From the NCBI RefSeq assembly GCF_003086295.3, contig NC_092047.1, positions 64,088,054 to 64,152,053 on the forward strand: a DNA stretch of 64,000 nucleotides. The letters are read 5' to 3'. Source of the stretch: Arachis hypogaea (taxonomy: Eukaryota; Streptophyta; Magnoliopsida; Fabales; Fabaceae). The position numbers and the translations under genes are program-made. Below the pieces are notes generated by a model, which ran no database searches, was not told the origin of the DNA, and saw only the letters and a list, made by a program, of their open reading frames with translations. Positions 24,101 to 35,561 of this stretch are shown one piece after another. How positions within the stretch are numbered: the stretch's first letter is position 1; each line of letters starts with the position of its first letter.

Positions 24101-25353
24101 TTAATGCAAAGTACTACTGTTTTTCTATTCAATTCAACTTATTCCGCTTCTAAGATATCCATTCGCACCCAAGAACATGATGAATGTGATGATTATGTGA
24201 TGCTCATCATCATTCTCACTTATGAACGCGTGCCTGACAAACACTTCCGTTCTACATGCAAACAAGCTAGAATGAGTATCTCTTAGATATCTAATACAGA
24301 GGATCGAGTCCGAGATATTAGAATCTTCGTGGTATAAGTTAGAACCCATGGATGGCCATTCTTGAGATCCGAAAAGTCTAAACCTTGTCTGTGGTATTCC
24401 GAGTAGGATCTGAGAAGGGATGGCTGTGACGAACTTCAAACTCGCGAGTGCTGGGCGTAGTGACAGACGCAAAAGGAGGGTGAATCCTATTCCAGTATGA
24501 TTGAGAACCTCCAGATGATTAGCCGTGCCGTGACAGAGCATTTGGACCATTTTCACAGAGAGGATGGGATGTAGCCATTGACAACGGTGATGTCCTACAT
24601 AAAGCTTGCCATAGAAAGGAGTAAGATTGATTGGATAAAGACAGCAGGAAAGCAGAGGTTCAGAGGAATGAAAGCATCTCTATACGCTTATCTGAAATTC
24701 TCACCAATGACATACATAAGTATCTTTATCTTTATTTTATGTTTATTTATTATTATTATTCGAAAACTCCATAACCATTTAATATCCGCCTGACTGAGAT
24801 TTACAAGATGACCATAGCTTGCTTCATACCAACAATCTCCATGGGATCGACCTTTACTCACGTAAGGTTTATTACTTGGACGACCCAGTGCACTTGCTGG
24901 TTAGTTGTGCGAAGTTGTGAAGTTATGTTTGGACCATGGTATTGTGCACCAGGTTTTGGCGCCATTGCCAGGGAGAGAACGAACAACAAATTTTACAACC
25001 TGAGTAACAATTTCGCATTACCACTGCTTTAGGCCAAAACCTTTAAGATTAGTGTTTGGTTTTCGATTCTAAATTATTTTTATCCTTTCAAAACAATAAA
25101 TCAGTTTTCAAAATATTATTTTCCAAACTACGCGGTACGGGATAGACTAGAGCCGATACTGCCAGCTTAAGCGCCAGTACGCATTTTCACAGAAACTTTT
25201 TCGAAAGAAAATACATTTTCCAACTCAGAAAAATTCACTGAAATCAAATTTCACATTTATATTTTCAAATTAAAACTTCTAAATTTTGAATCTATTCCGA
25301 GCACTAAAATTACTTTATTAAAACGGTTTTACATGAAAACGCAGGTTCTTACA
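21105..25353 (-). repeat. 3' LTR (truncated) of a reverse-strand Ty3/gypsy element with very long LTRs
   Basis: On the reverse strand it begins TGTAAGAACCTGCGTTTTCA at 25353, preceded by a purine tract (see 25354). It aligns with the complete LTR 26296-30085 from about 27350 rightwards. It is cut at 21105 by another element and split by the solo LTR 23304-25023. Contents: tandem GGATATAGTGCC(T/G)GGC units (21120-21290), a block of TGTGCGTACGCACA-type palindromes (21450-21770), and a long CA/AAC-rich stretch (22000-22900). Confidence 0.8.
23304..25023 (+). mobile_element. Solo LTR (TGATGAGCGG family) with CTGCT target duplication
   Basis: 1720 bp from TGATGAGCGG to ..CGCATTACCA, flanked by CTGCT at 23299-23303 and 25024-25028. 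The uninterrupted sister LTR (around 29755-29765) aligns across the site without a gap once this is removed. A primer-binding-site-like TGGCGCCATTGCCAGGGA sits inside, near 24957, about 50 bp before the end, which is unusual for a solo LTR. Confidence 0.88.
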
Positions 25354-26295
25354 TCCTCCCCTCCTTAAAAAGATTTTTGTCCCCGAAAATTTGAGTTACA
25401 CGATATATCCCCATCAAAGCGTCCTGTCGTGTCGATGTTCCCTCTCGCCTTCCGCTGCGTCACTCTGATATCGTCATCAAGAACCCGAACTTCCTTTAAA
25501 CAAATACTGATGTTTGTAACATTTTTCAAAACCTTCAAAACAAGTTTATTATAAACTAGCTCATTGTGAAAACTTTTTCAAAAGAGTAAAAAAAATCATT
25601 TGCTCGAAAGTCAATTACCTTAAATCACGATTTTCTTAAATAAAAGCTTTTCAATTTGAATCTTTTTCGATAAGATAAATTGGACACCTTTACAAATGAA
25701 CAAAATCAGAAAACTCACTTCTCTTTTTAAACGATATCATTCAAACCAAGAATTTTCCCGATGTAGTTTCAAAACTGAATCATTTAAACCAAAGTTCCAA
25801 ACCAAATTTCAAAATCATTTTAACCCTTAAAACTTTTTCAACATGGTTCAAGACTACACCAATTAGAAATTAAAAATCATAAGTAAAAACCACAAAAGAA
25901 ACAGTCGGCATTCCTCTTGCCGCCAGTGTTGAGCCTCACCCATCAACTGATACGCCGCAACTCCATGAACTAGTTTTCCGGAACATGTTGAGCTCGTAAC
26001 GCATAGGCTAGGTTAGCCATCCTCACTACCTCTCTGTTAACGTGATCGACCTCATCCGTGAGTTGCCATTCGGGTTTCCTTTCCACACTAAACAGTCGAT
26101 ATCAAGGTGATCAGTCTCAATATCAAAAGTCTAGTGCTTCAATTATCCCAAAAAGACACTAAAAAACAAGCATGCTATGAAATATCAAGTAGATAACCTA
26201 GATAGCATGAAAGAAAAATGACCCAGAGTGTGCAACGAAGCACAATCGGTCCATCCTTCAGGCTCACCAGGACGAACCGCTCTGATACCACTAAA
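25354..26295 (-). mobile_element. Collapsed interior (942 bp) of the long-LTR element, with a gag remnant
   Basis: Reverse strand: primer-binding site TGGTATCAGAGC at 26279-26290 (initiator tRNA-Met type), then leader, then a gag remnant at about 25905-26020 (reading with AQHVPEN and MGEAQHW, with stops and a frameshift). It runs straight into A/T-rich DNA and a purine tract AAGGAGGGGAGGA (25354-25366) before the LTR. The gag wording is that of Del/Tekay-type chromoviruses. All of pol is missing. Confidence 0.75.
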
Positions 26296-29200
26296 TGTAA
26301 CACCTCAATTACCCTGAGCCTTACCTCTAGCCGTAAAGCAAAGGTTAATCAGAGGTTACGACAGTCCTAAGGCTTATACGTATTTATATATATAGAAGGA
26401 AATAATATAATCTAGAAGCCTGATGAAGGATATAGCTCAAGGACAAAGTTACAAAAGCGGGAAACGTTCACACGAAGCTAACGCATATGATACAAGGTAA
26501 GGGAATAAAACATATATAAATATAAGAATATAATAATCATAGAGAACTAGCTGCAGCTTGCGGAGTTTAAGCCGACAAGTTACAAATAGAAGGATACAGA
26601 GTTCTAGAATTAAAACAGCTTATACAACCTATCTCTCAAATAAGCCTCTAAGGCTATAAAGATAAATATACAAAAGGTGAGAGACTACTATGACGAAAGT
26701 AATATAGAAATAAACAAGGAACAAACCATACTCCGCTCTGTCACCATATCCGTAATCTCACCGACGTAGATTACAACCTGCATCTAAAAAAACAACAACA
26801 AAGTATGGAATGAGAACCGGAGGTTCTCAGTATGGTAACAGTGCCCAATGATGTAAGATGTAAGGCTTCGGGACACCGAAGGCAATTCTAGAACTTCACA
26901 TCACATAATGATATTCAAGCTTAGAACAAAATAAATAAAAGAACTTAAACCATAAACTAGGGTTATCTAAACTTAGGGGGATTCTAACTAACACTAATCA
27001 CACTGTTGTATCCCATCGCCACCGCCTACCTAACCTCCTTAGCACCAGACAATCACAATTAATGAAAACAAATAAAACACAAGTAGAAGCATATAAAGCA
27101 AGTAGTTCAAGTAAGCAAATAGGCATGTTATACAATTAGGCAAACTTACGTAATCAAAGCAAACAAGCACATAAAAGATGCATATGATGAATGCCTATCC
27201 TATTGGCTCGTGATATAACTTGTCGGTCCATAAATTCCAACCCGACAAATGCTTTCGGATGTCGCTTTTCTGCCGCACCCACGAATATAGTGTCGGGCAC
27301 ACTCTATTGACCCACGGATATTGTGCCGGGCAGACTTTATTTACCCACAGATATAGTGCCGGGCACACTCGCATGCATAACCCAAGGATATAGTGCCTGG
27401 CCCACTCTTGCAGTAGAAAAGATTATTAATCATAGTTCAATTCCAAGGACATAATACCCTGCAAACTATCATACTTAACCCAAGGATATAGTGCCTGAAA
27501 CACTCTCAACATTCATCAGGATCATTCATCCCTTTTTGAGTCTTCAACTCATCATAACCATCATCAATTAATCACTTCCATTCCGAGCTCATTAGTTCAT
27601 CAATTTCCCAATTTATTGTCAACAATCACCATATGCACCACTCTTCCTTCTCTCTCAACTAACTCATCCGCAATATACCAGAAACCTAAACCTCCGTTTG
27701 CTAACTTTTCAAAGGAAAACCCAACTTAAACCCCTAGGACCTTTCTAATATTGCAACACTCCAAAATAAGCCCAAGAGTCTTAAAATGGTATTATAGAAC
27801 CATACAACCTTGTCAAAAAGGTGAAATAGTTGAAAACAAAGTTTAAAATTATGAAACAGGGCGTGTGCGTCTACACAGGGGAGTGCTTGCACACACCCAG
27901 GAAGATTTTGAAAGTGTGCGTACGCAACGGGGTGTGCGTACGCACAGGTAATAAAATTTATAAAGTCTGTTCACTCGCACAAGCTGTGCGAGCGCCCCTA
28001 ACAGACGTCCCTTCCCGACTTGTGCGTGCGCATAGGGATGTGTGTCCGCACAGGTCGTAATTCTTCATTGATGTGCGCGTGCACAATCTATGCTAGCGCT
28101 GCTACCAAAGCCCTTTCGCCTGCCTGTGCATACGCACAGGTTTGTGCGTCCGCACAGAATAACATTTTTGCATTGTTATGCATGCGCACAAGGCTGTGCG
28201 TGCGCACATATCAGAAATCCTGAAATTCTGCAACTTTGCAGAATTTCAGATTTTCAACACCAACTTTGAATGATCATAACTTCCTCTACAAAATTCCAAA
28301 TTTTGCAAACTTTATATAAAATCGAAGGGTTTTCAATAATCTTCAACTATAAACCATGTTCAACAAAATTTGAAAACCGATGCAAAAGTTATGATCAGAC
28401 TAAGTTCACCAAATATCCATTTTTACCCAAAATCTCATAAACTCAATTTTTAACCAAACCTCAATCCAATACCAACTCAATCACATATCAACCAAACCAA
28501 AATAGTCCAAGATTCATACAAACACTACCTCAACCATTTTCTCACTCACACAACCTTCTAAACCATTCAACAATTCTAACTCCAACCTAATTCACATTCT
28601 TCAAATTTCCATTAACCTTATTAACATCAACATGACTTCTCACCACTTCCATCATTATTCAACTATACCACATCCAACATTTAATATCTCAAATTATCAA
28701 CCCCGTCAACACTCATCAATCCAAACATAAAATATAAAACACTATAATCAATCTTCCACCAACACCTTCACCAATCATCATTCTTTCACTATCAATCTTC
28801 ATCAACAATCTCATTGATGCTTTGTACCAATAATCAACAATATACATTCATTCAAAATTCAATATACCTCATACCTCAATATCATTATTTAACAATATTT
28901 ACAACATCAATTCATCAAGCATCATCAACCAACCAACATCAATAACCACTATAAATCCTCATCAATTCCATTAATTTATCACCAAACAATAACTAACATT
29001 TACCAACATCATAATACATCATTAGCACCAATGATCCTCAACAATTACCATCATCATACATATACCACAACAACCACATATCCAATTCAATCCTATCCTA
29101 TGGGCCACTAGCCTAAGTGTCCATGAACATTACATATTACATAAAAGAAACCAAAACCATACCTTGGCCGATTTCCAAACGCACCAAACACCAAAATGAA

Positions 29201-30085
29201 GCCACCAAGCTTGATCCAAGGCCTCAACCAACTCCAACAAACACCAAAGCTCAAACTAACAACACATATATATACCAACATCAAAACCTAAGATACACAA
29301 AGCAACTAAACACAAGGGTTTAGTGAAACTTTACCTTACCCAACATGATTAGGGGTAAAATTCAACATTTACTCGCTACTAGAGATCACCTAAACAACCA
29401 AAACCACAAAATCTACTCAAAAACCAAACATAAAAACGCGCAGAACCTAGGGCACGAAACTGGGAAGTGAGACGCGATTTTTTACCAAGTTTCTTTGATA
29501 AAAACATAGATCTCGACAAGAGCTTCGCGTGGTCACAAACGGCTCGTCAATCGGAGCTCCGGATCAAAAGTTATGGCTTCCGAAAGATGGAGGTGAATAG
29601 TGCACTCTCTATTCTTCCTCCCTTCCCTCTTACCAGCGCCCCTTTCTCTTTTTGGGGAGCAAATGAGCTGAAAAACTCATTAAAGGAGTTTATATATGTT
29701 GGACCTTGGGACTGGTTTGGGCCCGGTCTAACCGTTAGTATTTTTGGTCCGTTTGGCCCACTTTGGGCTAAAACCTTTAAGATTAGTGTCCGGTTTTCGA
29801 TTCTAAATTATTTTTATCCTTTCAAAACAATAAATCACTTTTCAAAATATTATTTTCCAAACTACGCGGTACTGGATAGACTAGAGCCGGTACTGCCAGC
29901 TTAAGCGCCAGTACGCATTTTCACAGAAACTTTTCGAAAGAAAATACATTTTCCAACTCAGAAAAATTCACTGAAATCAAATTTCACATTTATATTTTCA
30001 AATTAAAACTTCTAAATTTTGAATCTATTCTGGGCACTAAATTACTTTATTAAAACGGTTTTACGTGAAAACGCAGGTTCTTACA
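26296..30085 (-). repeat. 5' LTR (complete, 3790 bp) of the long-LTR Ty3/gypsy element
   Basis: Reverse strand starts TGTAAGAACCTGCGTTTTCA (30085) and ends ..GGTGTTACA (26296), directly next to the primer-binding site. It has the same internal repeats as 21105-25353: GGATATAGTGCCGGGC units (27280-27500), TGTGCGTACGCACA palindromes (27860-28210), and the CA-rich stretch (28400-29300). Confidence 0.85.
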
Positions 30086-30552
30086 CTCGACAGGCGACGG
30101 TGCGGTACCAAGTCACAGACCCTTTCTCCCTTTCCTAATGGTGACAGCAGCGCTCAATCGTGGTGTACTCCTCCACGTACGGTGACGGCGCGGTGCTCTC
30201 CTTGACGAGCGCGGTGCTCAATCGCGAGAAACCCCTCTCCCTTCTCTTCACCTTCTCGTTCTTCCTTTGTTCCTCCGTTTCTAAGTATTTGAGAAGACTG
30301 ATTTTGATATTCTCTGAATTAATTCATTACAGTTTAGTTAGATTTTTACTTTTTAGTTAGTAAATTATTTTGCTGTTCTCTGGTTTGTTGGTATGTGATT
30401 TCGCTGTTCTACAGATTATTATTACTGTGTATAAAATTTTGTTATATGTATATAAGAGCAAATAAAAATTATAATATAAAGTGCTATAGAGATTATTGAA
30501 CTGAGACGCTAAAAGTCTGCACAAACATTGTAAACAATCTTGCTGTAAAGGA

Positions 30553-30712
30553 TTAAATTATCGTATCGAGAAGCTGATGAACACATTTGGGGGTTTCGAT
30601 CTCATTGTTGGCGGCAGCCCTTGCAACAACCTTGCTGGGAGCAATAGGGTAAGCAGGGGGATGGATTAGAGGGCAAAGAATCTTCCCTCCTTTTTTATTA
30701 CTGGCATATTTT
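30553..30712 (+). pseudogene. Fragment of a DRM-type DNA methyltransferase
   Basis: One frame from 30568 reads KLMNTFGGFDLIV followed by GGSPCNNLAGSNR; after a two-base slip at 30658-30659 it continues DGLEGKESSLLFYYWHI. The Pro-Cys of SPCNN is the catalytic motif of cytosine-5 methyltransferases, and SPCNNLAG(S/G)NR with GLEG(K/D)xSSLFF is, to my knowledge, specific to the DRM (domains rearranged) family that carries out RNA-directed DNA methylation. Only about 50 codons are present, with no UBA domain or other motif in the flanks. It is a captured or decayed piece, probably carried by the CACTA-like element. Confidence 0.75.
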
Positions 30713-33021
30713 TTACTTGGCTAAGAATATAATGACCACCAACCAATGAACTATGTCTAAAGAAAGAAAGAAAAAAAGAAAAAAAGAAAAAAACTGTTAA
30801 TGTTCTTTGTAAAATCCAAACATTTTGGAGGTTATCTAACTTGAAAATAGTTTCTACACCCCATTTTTGTTGCCAAAGTAAAGGCAACGGGTTTAAATAA
30901 GTTTTCATTTTTCACATTTGTGATTTCATATAGTTTTGGGAGTTGATTGAGAGTATAGTTTGATTATCTGAGTTTTCTACTTACTTTTTTATGTGTGAAG
31001 ACCATGAGATTTGAGATTCAGTAGAGTTATGTAATTGTATGCTTGACTCATTGAAAGGAATATAATTTAGATGCCATAGTATAATTTTCTTATTGTTATG
31101 TAGCAAAAAACTGTATTCAATATTTTTATTTATTTTTAGTTTAAGGGAGTACTTAACCTTTGTGGATGTTAAAAAATAAGTTTCTAAAACTATTTATTTG
31201 AGTTAGCTATCATTTTGTGCTTGAAAGTATCATGTTATGCTGAGAAAAATATTATGTTGAGACATCATTTATATTTGAACAAGTTCTTTAATGATTTTTT
31301 TCATTTAAAAGTTTAGAATTCTCTACTATATTACTTTTTATTTCTCCTCAACTTTATTTATTTCCGGTATTACTATTTGAGTTTTACTTTCTTTTTTTTT
31401 AATTTAATTTTTTCTTACCAAAATCTGAGAATTAGATGAATAATTCTAAACAAAATTGAATGAACCTTGAAAGAGATTTACTTTATAGCTTTGTCAAACA
31501 AGATTTATAATTCAGATGAACAAGGTTTAATTGTTACTCAGAAGTACTAAATCTCCTTAGGCTATTATTAAAAGAAATTTTTGGATGACTAATTTTACTA
31601 ATTAATTCTTTTTTATTTAGTCCTCTTCATAATGGAACTTTTCACTTGCATTTTATTCTATTTTTGCATTTGAAGAGTCAAAAAAAGGCTTTGTACCAAT
31701 GTCTCGTGATTATTTTATTTTTGGGACGTGCGAGTATTTTATTAGAGTTGAGCCGCTCCCGCTTTTTCAAAGCCAAGAGCTTTAACTACAGATCACTTAT
31801 ATATACACACTAAAAATCTACCATTAATATTAAGACACTTATCATCGTATATGAATATACACCAACTATATATTCAATTAGCTTAATTTGCTTAGCTAGG
31901 CTTCATGAATCATGACTGTGGTGCTTCACATGTTACAATGGTTGTAGATTTATACATTATCAAAAAACGTGATTTGCTGGACCATTACAACATGTATGTA
32001 AAATGTTATATCTGCATCTTACATTTCTTATTTTTTTTTATTTAGTTTTTATACAGAAGTACCAAAGAAAAGAGAATTACAAATAAAAAAATGAACAGAG
32101 AATGGAATAAGGATTGTAATGTTTTTGTTCAAATCTAGATCTTTTATATTCATCAGAATTATTTCATAATTCACTGAGTTAACTAGTTCATATAGAATCG
32201 ATTATTATTTTTTATTTGTTTGTTCTGTTGGCCACCTTGATTGAGTTAAATAGTTCATAGAGAATAATGTAAATTTTATTCTTTACTCTTTTATAGAGAA
32301 AGATTGCTTTAGAGGAGTTTGAGGAACATTGGTGGATATTCTAGGACTTAAAGATTGCAATTTGTTAAGCCATGACTCCGTAAGTTTTATATCTTATGTT
32401 GCAACAAACTTCTCTTGGTATGAATGTTGATGAAGCGCTTTCACTCTTGCGATCTAAGCAATCGTCTGCAAATAGTGCACAAAATCCAAACTTCATTCCT
32501 TGGCATTTCCTCCATCGATTCATATACCAAATCATGATTAGGTATATGTGTGCTAAATTGTTGTAACACTTGAGTATACATGTTATTGTTAAGCTAATGT
32601 TTTGACTATAATTTTTTTGTCTATTTAAATTTGACTGCAGCTTTTTTATTGTTGGATGAGGTTTTCTGAAGAGATAAAGGCAATTCTTGACACAATGGTA
32701 AAGCACAAAGTCTTTTTGGTTTCATATAGAAAAATTAGTTTCTTTTTTGTTTAAGTTCATCATCAGAAAATCATGTATTCTGCTTACTTATGTTTATTAT
32801 TTATTTGACTTGGTAACTTAGCAAGTATGTTAATTGGAACTTCGAAGACCTTTCTATATATATGCAATATATATTATTAGCTTATTCTCCCTATATTGAT
32901 TAAATTGAATTTAAATATAGTTAGTGTGTCTTATATATCCTTCAATTGTCATATAAATATAATAAGGTAAAAATATATTACTTTAGATATTAAAAAAGAG
33001 AACCTAAGAAAAACTTAATAA

Positions 33022-33250
33022 AGTGTTGCTTAGGTATTAGAAAAAGACAACTGCAAATAAACTTAGATAAGTGTTGCTTTAGGTCTATAAAAAGGTAACT
33101 TAAAAGTCTCTGGACAAGTGTTGCTTTAGGTATATGAAAAAACAACTAGAAAAGACTTATATAAGTGTTGCTTTAGGTATATGGAAAAGCAACTTAAAAA
33201 AATTTGGACAAGTGTTGCTTTATGTATTAGAAAATACAACTCGTAAAAAG
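33022..33250. repeat. Five 47-bp tandem subterminal repeats of the CACTA-like element
   Basis: Units start at 33022, 33070, 33117, 33164 and 33211 with AGTGTTGCTTTAGG or a close variant. Spacing is 48, 47, 47 and 47 bp. Subterminal repeats of this type are transposase-binding sites in characterised CACTA elements. Confidence 0.85.
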
Positions 33251-33445
33251 TGTTGCCATAAAACCTTATCTAAAGCATTGTGTTTGGGTCCTTTAAGACA
33301 ACCCTTTCGTGGAGTTGCTTTTTTCGCAGAAAAGGCAACGCTTTTCGCAGAAAAGGCAACGCTTTTTGAAGGTTGCCATGAAAAGGGTTTCCTTATTATA
33401 GGCAACATTTTTAAAGGGTTGCCTCAGCCCAAATTTGTTGTAGTG

Positions 33446-33680
33446 ATATTCAACCTCTGAGGCAGAAAGAATTTGGTTAAGAATTTGCTAACAAATCTGT
33501 CCAAGTTGCTATACTTTCTTTAGGTTGTGTTTCAAGCCATTGACCATCTCGGTCCTCACAGCAAAAGGGAATAACAACAAGCTGTAGACGTCAGCGGGAA
33601 CCCCATTGGTCTTGATTGTATTACTGGTGCGCAGAAATTGTGATTACACTTTGATTATGTAAAATTCATTGCTCTTTCTT
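33446..33680 (-). pseudogene. Athila-like gag remnant, reverse strand
   Basis: Reverse reading gives GVPADVYSLLLFPFAV, then a decayed continuation with several stops. The same gag region is seen on the + strand at 63480-63620. The CACTA-like end at 33445 lies directly after it, so the DNA transposon went into, or was joined to, this gag. Confidence 0.7.
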
Positions 33681-33698
33681 TCCCTGGCAATGGCGCCA
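33681..33698 (-). other. Primer-binding site, reverse strand
   Basis: Reverse strand TGGCGCCATTGCCAGGGA, six bases from the LTR that starts at 33705. Confidence 0.8.
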
Positions 33699-33704
33699 AA
33701 AACA

Positions 33705-35359
33705 TGATGCCAATACCATGGTTCACAACTTCGCACAACTAACCAGCAAGTGCATTGGGTCATCCAAGTAATACCTTACGTGAGTAAGGGTCGAATCCCA
33801 CGGAGATTGTTGGTATAAAGCAAGTTATGGTCACCTTGTAAATCTCAGTCAGGCGGATATAAATAGTAATGGGGTTTTCGAAAATAATTAATAAAATAGG
33901 GATAGAAATACTTATGTAAATCATTGGTGAAAATTTCAGATAAGCGAATAGAGATGCTTTCGTTCCTCTGAACCTCTGCTTTCCTGCTATCTTCATCCAA
34001 TCAGTCTTACTCCTTTCCATGGCTGGCTTATGTAATGCATCACATTGTCAATGGTACTTTCGGTCTTCTCTCGGGAAAATGATCCAAATGCCCTGTCACG
34101 GTACGGCTAATCGTCTGGAGGCATCACCCTTGTCAATGGTTACATCCTATCCTCTCAGTGAATATGGTCAACGCACCCTGTCACGGCACGGCTATTCATC
34201 TGTTGGTTCTCGATCATGCTGGAATAGGATTTACTATCCTTTTGCGTCTATCACTACGCCCAGCAATCGCGAGTTTGAAGCTCGTCACAGTCATTCAGTC
34301 ATTGAATCCTACTCGGAATACCACAGACAAGGTTTAGACTTTCTGGATTCTCTTGAATGCCGCCATCATTCTAGCTTACACCACGAAGATTCCGATTAAG
34401 AGATCTAAGAGATACTCATTCAATCTAATGTAGAACGGAAGTGGTTGTCAGGCACGTGTTCATAGGGAATGATGATGATTGTCACGTTCATCACATTCAG
34501 ATTGAAGTGCGAATGAATATCTTGGAAGCGAAATAAGATGAATTGAATAGAAAACAGTAGTACTTTGCATTAATCTTTGAGGAACAGCAGAGCTCCACAC
34601 CTTAATCTATGGAGTGCAGAAACTCTACCGTTGAAGTGTACATAAGTGAATAGAGGGTAAGCATGGCCGAATGGCCAGCCTCCCATGGAGGTCTAGAGAT
34701 CTAAAAATGATCAAAAGATCAATTCCCCGATGTCTAATACACTAGTAAAAAGTCCTATTTATAATAAACTAGTTACTAGGGTTTACAGAAGTAAGTAATT
34801 GATGCATAAATCTACTTCCGGGGCCCACTTGGTGTGTGCTTGGGCTGAGCTTGAGTGTTGCACGTGTAGAGGTCCTCCTTGGAGTTGAACGCCAGTTTTG
34901 GTGCCAGTTTGGGCGTTGAACTCCACTTTGCAACTTGTTTCTGGCGCTGGACGCCAGAATTGGGCAGAGAGCTGGCGTTGAATGCCAGTTTGCGTCATCT
35001 AAACTGGGCAAAGTATGGACTATTATACATTGCTGGAAAGCCCTGGATGTCTACTTTCCAACGCAATTGTAAGCGCGCCATTTTGAGTTCTGTAGCTCCA
35101 GAAAATCCATTTTGAGTGCAGGGATGTCAGAATCCAATAGCATCAGTAGTCCTTCTTCAACCTCTAAATCTGATTTTTGCTCAAGTCCCTCAATTTCAGC
35201 CAGAAAATACCTTAAATCACAGAAAAACACCAAACTCATAGTAAAGTCCAGAAATGTGAATTTAACTAAAAACTAATGAAAACATCCTAAAAGTAACTAG
35301 ATTCTACTAAAAACATACTAAAAACAATGCCAAAAAGCGTATAAATTATCCGCTCATCA
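33705..35359 (-). repeat. LTR (TGATGAGCGG family), reverse strand, with interior sequence on both sides
   Basis: Reverse strand runs from TGATGAGCGGATAATTTATA (35359) to ..TTGGCATCA (33705), 1655 bp. A primer-binding site lies on its downstream side and the pre-LTR motif TTTAAGTTTGGTGTTG on its upstream side (35360-35376), so it acts both as a 5' and as a 3' LTR. It contains decayed CTGGCGTTGAACGCCAG-type palindromes (34880-34995). Confidence 0.8.
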
Positions 35360-35561
35360 CAACACCAAACTTAAATTGTTGCTTGTCCCCAAGCAACTGA
35401 AAATCAAATAGGATAAAAAGAAGAGAATATACTATAAATTCCAAACTATCAATGAAGTATAGCTCCAATTAAATGAGCGGGACTTATAGCTTTTTGCCTC
35501 TTGAATGTTTTGGCATTCACTTTATTCATTGAGTTCAGAATGATTGGCTTCTATAAATGAG
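35360..35561 (-). mobile_element. 3' internal end of an Athila-like element, reverse strand, cut by the gap
   Basis: Reverse strand holds GCTTGGGGACAAGCAACAAT and TTTAAGTTTGGTGTTG before the LTR, the same as at 19520-19562. The rest is hidden by the N run. Confidence 0.75.

Larger units (their letters stand above)
30086..33445. mobile_element. CACTA-like DNA transposon, right part
   Basis: The right end reads ..CCCAAATTTGTTGTAGTG at 33445, which on the other strand is CACTACAACAAATTTGGG, the CACTA terminus. Subterminal DNA is full of GTTGC/GCAAC words: five 47-bp units from 33022 to about 33250 and a duplicated 20-bp unit at 33326-33367. No left terminus was found; the long LTR at 26296-30085 abuts it. 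The interior is AT-rich with a GC-rich start (30086-30260) and a host-gene fragment (30553-30712). No transposase is visible. Confidence 0.7.

Noticed and set aside
24074..24286. Short readings inside LTRs (for example 24074-24286, 20599-20874, 7251-7439)
   Set aside because: They recur only because the LTR sequence recurs, and the frame differs or breaks among copies.
30086..30360. GC-rich start of the CACTA-like region as a captured promoter or first exon
   Set aside because: The 66-aa reading is hydrophobic, short, and has no family match; the evidence is composition only.
32290..32720. Possible further exons of the DRM fragment in the CACTA-like element
   Set aside because: Readings such as LGMNVDEALSLLRSKQ look slightly protein-like but match no DRM or transposase region I know.
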